Shown here: positions 55,081 through 64,000 of the stretch, piece by piece | Layout of the letters: each line of letters starts with the position of its first letter | How positions within the stretch are numbered: position 1 is the stretch's first letter | Source of the DNA: Ditylenchus dipsaci | Lineage: Eukaryota; Nematoda; Chromadorea; Rhabditida; Anguinidae | Reading direction: 5' to 3' | Length of the DNA: 64,000 nucleotides | NCBI GenBank assembly: GCA_004194705.1 | Contig: SADC01000033.1 | Location: 248,001 to 312,000 of the forward strand | The notes under the pieces: generated by a model | Told to the model about the DNA's origin: nothing | What the model saw: the letters and a program-made list of their open reading frames with translations, nothing else | The model's database searches: none | Program-made: the position numbers and the translations under genes

Positions 55081-58000
55081 GATGCCTTATCAAATTAAAT
55101 TTATGCATTCACAGCGAATCGGTGTCAAGAAACTAGCTGTAACAAATCGCGCAGAAGATTCGACAAAGTGCTATACTTGGTCAAATCACTACACGACAAA
55201 GCCAATAGATGATAGTGTTCAGATAGCTTACTATGAATGCTGTGGTTGCCGATCATTGCGTGCAAGAAGTCTAGTAGAAAAAAAACGAAAATTACCAACG
55301 AGAAAAGCGAATCTTTCAAACAACACTTGGATTGACCTTGAGCCGAACAATGAACACTTCTGTGAGCCAAAAAGTGTGAGCGAGGTAAATTTTTCTGTGA
55401 ACTTTTTGCTGGTTTAGATGTGATTACAGGTAAAAGGAATTTCCATGAGAAGAAGTTTCAAGCAGAAGCTGCAACTGGAATGCGTGAATCTCCATCAGCT
55501 GAAATCGTTCGTTTGAAAAAAAAATCACCACCCAGTTTGCAAACCAGCCAAGTGAATTTTTCATAACTTTCTCTGATGTTTTTACATGTAAGCTTTAGCT
55601 TTCCGTCAAGAAGTGCGTCAAGCAGCAGTGGCTGGTCGGAATGCGTTTTCCCAGGACTTGAGCGAGCACATGTCAAGCACTTTCCAACTGTCAATAGCTT
55701 CAAGGAACTGGATGATGAGGAAAACTTTTTGCTAACCTGTACGTTGAGAAGGTCAATTTCTGGGGGTGATAACTTCGGGGAAAATTTTGTGCTCTATGCC
55801 GGTAAGTGGTTCTTCTCTTGAGGTCATTTTTATACCTTTTTAAGTTCGACAACAAAAACATTCTTACTTTTCGCCTATTTCTTGCGCCATTCGTGTTCAG
55901 CGTATTTAGTATTTAGCTCAGGTCGGCAGCTAAAAATGTCGTATTTCATTCATTTTAAGAACGTCCCGGTAATAAAGTTTTAGTGTCTTATTGTTCTTTA
56001 CGAACTACTGTTTGTTAAAGGTGAAAGCAACAGTTTGTGAAATATTAGCGTTATTTGCTGAGTTGGACTATGAGCCGGAAGAAATCACATTGATGGATCG
56101 GAGAAATGACAGTGTCATTTTTGTATAATGCTTATTACTTCTCTAATTTCAAAATTTCATAATCACTGTTTAGGAAGTTAAGCGGTTGGATCTTGTCTCT
56201 TCCGCAGTTAAATTGTCTGACAGCAATTTGTGGGATCATCAGTGACTCATTATTTTGTTGAATAACTATTTTTATGATGTGTGATTTAGTATCTTTATTC
56301 ACCGATCTTCAGAGGATGACCTTACCTGTTTCCATTCCAAAAACAGGAGAATTTCCGTCGATATTTCATGTTATTCTTCTCGTGAAGTGGTCTCTATTCC
56401 GCCTTCTGGCTCGGCTCCAGTTTGCGAGACAAATAATCTTGAGAATTACAATGTCAGTTTTTTGACCCTGGTAGCGAATACCCCCCCCCTTAACGATTTT
56501 CACCTTTTTTACTTTAGTAAAAAGTACCCAAATTTATGTCCCAGACCCCGGAAAATATGCGTAAACTCTTTATTAGTCCCAACTTCCGTACGCTGGCTTG
56601 CCCCCAAGCCTAAGGGTTAAGCATAAACTTGTTGTTTGCAAGGGTAGTTACACCAATTTTAAAAGGTCGGATTCTTGGGGGGGGGGATTATTCCCTACTA
56701 GCGCCGTTTTTTCTACAGTCTGTCGACGCTGGATATAACAGACAGCTTTATATACCGTATTTCCTCTAATATAACCACCCGCTCTAATAAACCCACCCCC
56801 TCAACTTCCAGTGTCTGTATCTCGGAACAGAGTAAATATTCTGCAAAGCTGTTTTTTGCGTTTTCTTAGTTCCCACGAGCTCTACCGATTCCGCTTTTTG
56901 GATTTTGGTTGAAGCCACATAAATCTCAAAATGACTCTAATAAACCCACCCCTCAGAAGGGGTTTGAAAAATAAACCCACCGGTGGTTATATTAGAGGAA
57001 ATACGGTAATAGACTAAAAATTTGGTTTTGTTGGTTTCAATTCAAATTAGCTGAAGAGAATGTTCGGCCCTATTCAAGAAGGGTTACTGATTTTTGAGCT
57101 TGGTCCCCCTGTTTTTTTTCACTACATTTTCGCACAAAATTTTCTTTTTTATCGTAAATATTAGGATGTCTTTGTTCAGAAAAGCAAAAATGGTTAGTAA
57201 ATAAAATCTAAAAAGTGTGATGGATAGAGCTTGTGGGAGTTAAGAAAATGCAGTAAACAACGATGTAAAATATTTGCTTAGGGCTGGGATATAGGTCCTC
57301 AAAGTAGAAAGGGGGTGAGTTAACTAAAAGAGATATTAGAGAAACACGGTAACGGACAAAAATGTTGGTCCATACTTATCCGTTATAAAGATAGTCGACT
57401 GTACGTTATGTGTTTTATTTGTATAAACAGCATTTCTTTCAGGCGGAAGCCTTTTCGGCGATTGGCTCAACTGCATCAGCGATATTGGCATCTGAACGCC
57501 CTCGCCTTTCATACGATTCAATTGCATCAAAACTTCTATAAATGGCCACGAAGAAGAGGAAAATCGAGTACCGGTGACTAACACCAACAAACTTCCACAT
57601 ATGCAATCATATGATTTTCATCCTGCAGGTATGGCTCACTTATTTTCTGTGCATGCTTATTACACATTTATTGTTGTAGGGCATGTTATTTCTACTAACA
57701 AAGTCATTGAGGTCCGAAGCAAAAAACCTAAGAAAAGAAGTAGGAAGCGAAGGGAGCCCGCTAATTTTCTCGTTCCACAATTTGAAAAGACCAACAAACG
57801 TCTCAAATTATTTCCTTCAATTGGTAATGCTGAAGTGAAGAAGATAGCAGCTTCCGATGAGATAGGTCTTCAGTGTACAGTCAGTGCAGTTAAATGCCTA
57901 TTAAATTGGAAACTTCCACCCAGTAATCGTTGCAATTGTAAGTGTGCTCGAATTTTCAATTCAATTTAGATTTGGTCGCTACCGCGCATCATCAGGAATT

Positions 58001-60111
58001 AACAGTCGATGGGAATTCAAAAGTTCACCTTGGGCTTGTCAATGAATATTTTCTCAACACATCTCCTGGTAAGCTTTGAATTTTTCCTTACAATAATTTA
58101 TTCATGATGGCAATGCATTGAGAACTTTCTCATTGAATCTTTTAGGGGAGAGTTACCATGTTAAATTGTCTGTTTTCGATTATTGTAATTTTCTTTGGGT
58201 TCGAGCGAGTGTTCTTTCAAAGCGAGTAAGCATGATACTTTACTGGAAAAGTAGCAACTAACATGTTTCAGTCTTTTCACTGAAAGAAATGCATACTTTG
58301 TTTGAAATGGCTCAGCGGTTTTCTGGCACTACGCTTCATCCTTACGAGTAAGAATTAGTCAGAATCGCATTATGAAATAATCGGCGCTAGTAGCGAATGG
58401 TGTACGGTCAGTTAGCGATGGTTTCTTCAAAATTTTTGATATTTTTTGTCATGAAAGTACACTTTTTGTGGAAAACAGTTTTTCTGAAGTCACCCAGTGG
58501 CTGAAATTTCCTCAGAAATCCGAATCAAAAAACAGAATTATAAAATAACGCGTGGTTGCTCAGATATGACCTAAAGTTGGATGGTCATCATTTAAAAATG
58601 ACAAGTACCCAACTTTAGGTCATATCTTAGCAACCACGCGTTATTTTAAAATTCTGTTTTTTTATTCGGATTCCTGAGGAAATTTCAGCTACTGGGTGCC
58701 TCAGAAAAACTGTTTTCCACAAAAAAGAGTACTTTTATGGCAAAAAATATCAAAAATTTTGAAAAAAACCATCGCTAACTGACCACTCCCCGTAGCGAAT
58801 ACCACCCCCCCCCTTTTAAAATTGCTGTAACTACCCTTTCAAATAACAAGTTTAGGCTTAGCCCTTAGGCTTGGGTAGGCCAGCGTACGGAAGTTGTGAC
58901 TAGTAACTGTGCTACGTACTTTTTCTTGGTCGGCGACATAAATTTGGGTACTTTTTACCTAAGTAAAAAGTTGAAAATCATTGGGGGAAGGGGGGGGTAT
59001 TCTCTACCAGGGTCAAATAATCTTTTATTTCCTTTCGAATGCCTATTTAGATATGTCTACCGACGTAAGCCTCAGAATTACTTCACGAAAATAAGAACTA
59101 CATGCGGCAACGTAATGAAGCCGTACTTAAAAGACAACAATGGTAACAATAAATCGCTACTCTGGTGGTTTACCTCTCGTTCTGCCTAGGTCAGTCAGCA
59201 TCTACCATCAATAGAGTTCTAGATGGTTCGTTTGTGCTTTGTACATGTTATACTGTGTAAATTTTAAGGTCTTTTTTTCGGTGCGCGCTTACAGAAAAAT
59301 GGCGAAATGAAACCGACGTTGTTAGTTATTCTAATTGTACAGGCTTGTAACCGATTTTCTTAAGTTCGCCGTTAGGCGAAATGCGCATGCAAATTCCTGT
59401 TGAAAAGCTGTTGCAAATTGGTAGAGTCAACATGTATTTTTCCGACTTCTACTGCAATTACGCTGTTCACTATGTCACTTTGGTGATTTGCAAAAAGTGG
59501 TCTACTTCTGACCTGTACGTCTATTTCTTCACAGTTTCTGAGCCGTTGCCACCATGCCTTTTTTAGTTACTGTCGTGAGCGGCTTATTCTTCTATTGTTT
59601 ACTGATAACAATTTCCTCAAAGGTAACTTTTAGCTTTTGTTGTAGTTTACGACCATACTCCATTTCAGTCATCATAAAGCCGAACAAAGAAAAAAGATAC
59701 TGCGTTAATCTTAAAGCGTGGGTTGAAATATACTACACTGAAGAAATAAGGTGGGTTACCTACTTGTTACTGGAATTTCTTGCTGATGATATTTTAAATT
59801 ATTTTCAGTATTACTGATGCTTGCATGTTCGACAAAATCGAAGCGACTGGCCGAGGATGTTCCAAGCAACAAGGTAAACCATTTGTGTTCAATAAATTTA
59901 CAATTTTTATTGTAACTTTTGTCACCATATTGAAAAATTTAGGCTTACCTCACAAGAAAAGCTGCTTCTAATGCAATCTTTATCCGCAACTCGATTCTTG
60001 AATGAGAAGGTTGGAATAATTGTACGGCCTGGGTGTACTTGTGGTTTTTTGGGTGAATTATGTATTTCACTCGTTTGTCTTTGTTGTTCAATGGTGTGAT
60101 AAATGATTGTT
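55081..60111 (+). CDS. Unrecognised multi-exon plus-strand gene, possible Tudor-like part
   Basis: A run of exons reads like one gene, though not every phase closes. 55,081-55,384 has a CCGC..HFC zinc-binding-like pattern reminiscent of FLYWCH/MULE fingers and may be separate. About 55,600-55,800 reads FPGLERAHVKHFPTVNSFKE. About 56,029-56,130 reads EILALFAELDYEPEEITLMD. Then come 56,175-56,243; about 56,290-56,470 (serine-rich); a block ending 57,628; 57,680-57,937 (basic KKPKKRSRKRREPANFLVPQ); 57,970-58,068; 58,146-58,225 (SYHVKLSVFDYCNFLWVRA, Tudor-like); 58,272-58,350; 59,051-59,142; 59,190-59,225; and later exons ending about 60,100. A one-base phase gap lies between 58,225 and 58,272. 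The Tudor idea rests on pattern only. Confidence 0.45.
56470..56705. repeat. Intronic repeat, inverted relative to 58.8-59.0 kb
   Basis: Starts GGTAGCGAATACCCCCCCC, continues through AACTTCCGTACGCTGGC and ends in a G-run. It is the inverse of 58,795-59,020. Related sequence surrounds MITE copy A at 20.86-21.32 kb. Confidence 0.7.
56755..57006. mobile_element. TA-flanked MITE, copy C
   Basis: Ends CCGTATTTCCTCTAATATAA and TTATATTAGAGGAAATACGG, TA on both sides. Reverse orientation relative to A and B. Motif AACCCACC occurs three times, with a left-end ACCACC variant and inverse GGTGGTT. An extra CTCTAATAAACCCACCCC block sits inside. Confidence 0.85.
57220..57349. mobile_element. Truncated copy of the TA-flanked MITE
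   Basis: Retains GATAGAGCTTGTGGGAGTTA from the core and the terminus ATATTAGAGAAACACGG before TA. The other end is missing. Confidence 0.65.
58418..58792. repeat. Near-perfect foldback, arms about 180 bases
   Basis: Arms 58,418-58,597 and 58,608-58,792 share GTTAGCGATGGTTT, AAAACAGTTTTTCTGA and AACGCGTGGTTGCT in opposite orientation with few differences. It lies in an intron of the plus-strand gene. Confidence 0.85.
58795..59020. repeat. Uninterrupted copy of the repeat hosting MITE copy A
   Basis: Reads through GTACGGAAGTTGTGACTAGT, GTGCTACGTACTTTTTC and ends in a G-run. At 20,975-21,265 the same sequence is split by MITE copy A, so this serves as an empty site. Confidence 0.75.
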
Positions 60112-60180
60112 TACTTACTTTAATTCAACTTTAGTCACATGCTGTACTACTTGTATAACTCAAAAATTATAAAATACTAC

Positions 60181-60201
60181 TTTATTCACACAAACAATAA
60201 A
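60181..60201. promoter_or_regulatory. Facing poly(A) signals of two convergent genes
   Basis: TTTATT at 60,181-60,186 is AATAAA for the minus-strand gene ending 60,373. AATAAA at 60,196-60,201 serves the plus-strand gene ending near 60,110. The two signals are nine bases apart and imply overlapping 3' ends. Confidence 0.55.
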
Positions 60202-60372
60202 TAGTACAGAGTGATATAAGTATTTTAGACTGTCATTAATATTGTTAAATGTATTGGATTAGATTAAAAAACGACTTTAGACAGTTATGGCCGAAAGGAA
60301 ATTATAAAATACTCGGAATCACTCTGTATTCAGCTATGTACATGTATTCAAGGAATTTATACATCCATTTTT

Positions 60373-61443
60373 TCAAACTTCAAATGAGTTCTCTCCACAG
60401 TCTCTTGTTGGGTCGAGGAAGATCAGTTCTTTGCCCAATTCCACCACCTCTTGTTGGAAAAAACCGATGTGAGCATTCTTCAATGCCTTGATCAAATCAT
60501 TGATCCCATTATGCCCACTTAGTCTGTAGCGGTAGTCTTGCACAAGATGTTCAAATTCTGTTTTTGGTTGGTGGCGCACAGAGAACTGAACCAACAAAAG
60601 ATTTTTTCAGTGATTTGGTGAAATATTATTTACTGTCTGCTAAGTAATTAGATGCAAAGAGGGGCTTTTGATAATTAGGAAGGAGACGATAGTACTTCAA
60701 CCTGGTTATAGGGAGCGATAAATATAATTAAATAAAGGAAAGGGTGGCGGTAGAAAAAAGGTATTTTTTCAATTTTGAACTCTTACCTTATTGTGTCTTG
60801 CGTTCATTAACTGCTGACCAAAAGCTCCCGGTGTAAAAGGTGCCTCACTGGTCTCTGACTGAGGAACTATCACAGACTTGGAATGAGCAGCCCTTTGAGG
60901 CGCTATTTCCACCCTCGGTCTTGTTAATCTATCTCTGAAGGACGCAGCGGCTAAGAGATCTGAGTCCTCAGTTCTGACTCTATCACCAGATGTTCTGCGG
61001 CCCTGGGATGACTCCACCGACAACTTGTCAAGAAGTCGGTCGAATTCGTCTTGCTCTTGAGTCCTATAATCTTCGGATTCTTGAGGGGAGGGGGAAGAGT
61101 AGGAGTCTCCAGCCACAATTACTGGCCCGATGGAAGTTCTGATGCTGGCCATTTTGTGCGTCGGAGGTGGTAAACGGGTGGTAGGAGAGATACTGATGGG
61201 GTCTAGGTTTATCGAAGCTAATCCTAGTCTGCTATTAGTCTTGGACTCTGTAGGGTTAGAACCTCCACCATTTTCTAGCTCTTCACTGACATAGCTGAGA
61301 CGAGTGTTGACTGTTTTTAGTTCATGTGTCAGCAGTTTGTCTTCTATTTCCTCATCTTCTAGGTTAGGTTGTTGTATTGATGGTTGATTTGTAATCAGTT
61401 CTGCTTTCATTGGAGCAAAACTTGACGTGGGGGTTGAGTTAGT
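60373..61443 (-). CDS. 3' part of an unrecognised minus-strand gene
   Basis: Two exons join in phase. Exon 61,443-60,787 (219 codons, from a TTTTAG acceptor) reads TNSTPTSSFAPMKAELITNQ and is polar, Ser/Thr/Glu-rich and probably disordered. It includes DEFDRLLDKLSVESSQGRR. Exon 60,585-60,373 reads QPKTEFEHLVQDYRYRLSG and then NAHIGFFQQEVVELGKELIF, ending ENSFEV then TGA. The compact C-terminal helical domain looks conserved, but I do not recognise it. Upstream exons must lie beyond 61,443, possibly outside the window. Confidence 0.65.
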
Positions 61444-61514
61444 CTAAAAATAGTTTTGTTCTTTAAATTGGATATAACTGAAATGTCCCGGCTAATGTCT
61501 GAAATCTCCCAGCT

Positions 61515-62200
61515 TTTTTACAGGGTGGTCCTAGAATTTCGCCTAATTTTCAACTGCTATAACTTTTCAATTTTTCAATATTTTGGTAAGTTCTTTTTTA
61601 ACTGATAGAGGAATGTGGAAATTTCATTTGGTACCATGCACGCTAATCATTAACAAAATTTTATTCAACAACTGCTTTAATATTTAACCTTGATGTTGGA
61701 TTGGTACAATAATTTATAATTTTTGACGTGTCAACAAAAAAATACAAACACACGGTATGTTTTGATATCCCGTTCAAACATGCGTATGTGTGATTTTCTC
61801 AGATGAATGCAAACCTAATTGGAAGTGGCTGAATGCCTTTGTTTCACCGCTAAGCCTAAGCAGACCAGTCAAAGAGATATCGCACGATTGGAGCGATGGC
61901 CATCAAAAACAACCATTCAGAAATTACTAAGGTTTTCCTTTAAGTTCTTTAGTTACTTTTGCCTAGCCTATGTTTATTTTCGATTTTTAAGAGGTGAATT
62001 TTTACGGCTACATGCTTTAACTCTGTCACGCCATCAAAATCTTTCTTGGCCGCCTTATTCATCCAATGTGACGCCTCGGGACTTTTTCCCATGAGGATGA
62101 ATCGAGAGTCTATTTACCAGACCGTAATTAATTGATTGCAAGAGCTTATTGGGCAAGTTTGTTTGACTTTTAAATACCTTTCTCAAGAGATTGTTATATG
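61515..62200 (+). mobile_element. Relic of a mariner/IS630-type transposon
   Basis: A plus-strand block reads SQRDIARLERWPSKTTIQKL, a helix-turn-helix-like start. About 62,030-62,100 reads HQNLSWPPYSSNVTPRDFFP, close to the WPPxSPDLTPxDFFLWG motif of mariner/IS630-type transposases. The central catalytic part is missing. Confidence 0.55.
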
Positions 62201-62285
62201 CCTGTTTACAAAACAACATTGAACCGGTAACGCACCGCTTTGCATGTGGAGAAAAAAGCGATGAACAAAGTTTTGAAAATTGATA

Positions 62286-62536
62286 CCGTATTTACTCTAA
62301 TAGGAGCACCCGCTCTAATAAGCGCACCCCCTCAACTTTGAGGGTTTGGATCTCGGTGCAGAGTAAATATTTTGCAAAGCTGTTAATTGCGTTTTCTTAA
62401 CTCCCACGAGCTCTACCGATTCCACTTTGTATATTTTTTATTTTCACCCAAAAATCTCGAGATCGAATTCCAAATTTTCCAATTTTTGAGAGATTGAAAA
62501 ATAAGCGCACCGGTGCGCCTATTAGATAAAATACTG
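62286..62536. mobile_element. TA-flanked MITE, copy D
   Basis: Starts CCGTATTTACTCTAATAGG; the right end is diverged (CTATTAGATAAAATACTG). Motif GCGCACC occurs twice, with a GAGCACC variant near the left end and inverse GGTGCGC at the right. The core has TTTGCAAAGCTGTTAATTGC, shared with copies A and C. Confidence 0.8.
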
Positions 62537-63535
62537 AATAATTTTGACCTATCATTTCGTTGGGATTTGTTCAAACAGTTGTTGAATAAACAATTTCTCT
62601 GATAATGTAGCGTGAAAAGTACGAAATGAGATTTCCCATCTTCCTCTCTCAGGTAAAAAGAACTCATCCAAATGTTGGAAAATAAAAATGTTACATTTTC
62701 ATATAAAAAACTGTGGCGTAATCGTTTTGCCAATGAAACTTTTGCCAATGAGATCACTTCGCCAATGGCATCTTTTCTCCGATACTTTCTTTTGCAAGTA
62801 CTCTCATTTTTCTGATAAATAAGCACTGTAAATGTGACTGAGAAGTGTAAATCTGACTAAATTTTATAAATGTTGCTTTGATTTCTTCTACAAATAGTTT
62901 TTTCACATTTTATGTAATTTAAGAAAGACATTTGTTACGAAATAAATAAGTGCCTTCAATATGTCTGTTTAATTTCCGGCGTTTTATGCATTTGGAAAAG
63001 CGTTTTATGCATTTGGACACCTGTTTTTTCCTTATCATCGAAATTTCAAAGGTTTAAAGGGGGTGCAAATCATAATGCGAATATTTTGAACTCTCAGGTT
63101 CAAATCCCTCTGGGTGCACACCCTATTTTTTAAATCTTTTTTAGTGAGTTAACTCATTACTATGGCTAAAAAATATCGGGGAATCGATTAGAACCGTTTC
63201 CTGTACTGCTTTGCTCTCAGCAAACACCTTAATTTTGCGATTTCATGCAAATGACCATCAATATAAAGGAAACGAACCAGAAGCCATATACTTTGGTTTT
63301 TATCGGCTCCTCCTCCACCCCTTTATTGACTTCTCACAAGGTGATATCAACTTTTTTAGAGTCAGAATTTCATGAGCAATCACGTGAAAGTGTTTTCACA
63401 CCAAAATCGACTAAGAAATTGGGGTAGCTTCCGAAGGTTCGACCTAGCAAGAAAAGAGTATACTCGAAGGGTAGGATGGGATATAATCTGACATCTCACT
63501 GTAAAGACATCCTTTACAGTGTTTTCATAATTAAG
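62537..63535. other. Stretch without a supported gene
   Basis: A tRNA B-box-like GGTTCAAATCC followed by CTGGGTGCA lies at about 63,091-63,120, as in the 7.7-8.1 kb foldback. An open block at 63,245-63,427 reads PYTLVFIGSSSTPLLTSHKV but has no supporting context. Confidence 0.4.
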
Positions 63536-63538
63536 ACT

Positions 63539-63601
63539 AACTTTTACACTAACCTAACGTTAGGCTAACACCTTATACCTTACACTAACATGTTAGAGTA
63601 G
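63539..63601. repeat. TTAGTG-type array fragment
   Basis: ACACTAACCTAACGTTAGGC and ACACTAACATGTTAG match the arrays at 1.0, 4.0 and 5.3 kb. No hAT coding sequence accompanies it in the window. Confidence 0.65.
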
Positions 63602-63605
63602 GGCG

Positions 63606-63688
63606 GCGGTAAATTGCCCCTCTTCAAATTGCCCCTCGGTAAATTGCGCCTAAGGTAAATTGCCCCTCGGTAAATTCCCCCTCGAAAT
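63606..63688. repeat. AAATTGCCCCTCGGT tandem repeat
   Basis: Five units of about 15-16 bases with variants. It directly follows the TTAGTG fragment. Confidence 0.8.
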
Positions 63689-64000
63689 TTGTCCTGAGAG
63701 GATTTTTTTATTCAAACGAGTTTGAAATTTTTGAAGATCCACTCTCAATGGTTCAGATTCATCCTCAGTAGTTTTGACTTACCCTCGAAGTGTATAATCT
63801 TTTGGGTGTTCTCTTAGTTGAGTTGGGTCTCCAGTACCTGCAGTGAACTCTCTTTATAGTAAAAAATTTTTAATAAATTTCTTTTGTCTTATGAAGAACC
63901 CCCATTATTTAAAATGTTTCTCTATAATTTTTTCGTGGTTCCACTGGATAATCTATGCACCGACCGAACCAAGTGGTCGTCCGGTAAAATCGAGTTTTGG

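Noticed and set aside
55590..55730. Frame reading FRQEVRQAAVAGRNAFSQ as a MULE N-terminal segment
   Set aside because: A second frame over the same bases is open longer and ends at a good GTAAG donor with a phase-matched next exon.

Overview
This is a eukaryotic, almost certainly invertebrate animal, genomic window. It is AT-rich by eye, its genes are split by many short introns (about 42-60 bases, GT..AG), and its long introns are packed with transposons, foldback elements and MITEs. There is no bacterial gene organisation. Two genes identify themselves by conserved motifs: a complete 20-exon exonuclease 1 (EXO1, minus strand, 8,797-17,749) and a 30-exon ankyrin-repeat/TKL kinase orthologous to vertebrate TNNI3K (minus strand, 28,823-50,464). 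I cannot name the species.

Layout. 1-5.6 kb: a scrambled, partly palindromic hAT element bounded by long inverted repeats and TTAGTG-type arrays. 5.8-7.1 kb: exons of an unrecognised gene. 8.8-17.7 kb: EXO1, with introns full of foldback DNA and two tRNA-like copies. 17.75-17.99 kb: a head-to-head promoter region. 18.0-27.3 kb: an 11-exon gene (389 codons after one inferred one-base correction) with an integrase-type H2C2 zinc finger but no integrase catalytic core. 28.8-50.5 kb: TNNI3K. Its introns hold a mariner relic, a Mutator-like (MULE) element, a 0.8-kb element carrying spliced coding exons, a Merlin-type element, many MITEs and a small nested plus-strand gene near 46.7-47.5 kb. 53-60.1 kb: exons of an unrecognised plus-strand gene, possibly with a Tudor-like segment, converging on an unrecognised minus-strand gene ending at 60,373. 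61.5-64 kb: transposon relics and repeats.

The most unusual signal is a TA-flanked MITE family (termini CCGTATTTCCTCTAATA) with at least eight copies. Each copy carries its own short internal motif. The motif occurs about three times within a copy but differs between copies, so it varies in a concerted way. The second is the integrase-zinc-finger gene sharing a 237-base divergent promoter with EXO1. A caution: several conserved frames are broken by exactly one missing base, often in a homopolymer. This looks like assembly error, or less likely gene decay.

All splice sites were chosen by eye, by GT..AG, phase continuity and remembered family motifs. No alignment, transcript or database search was run.
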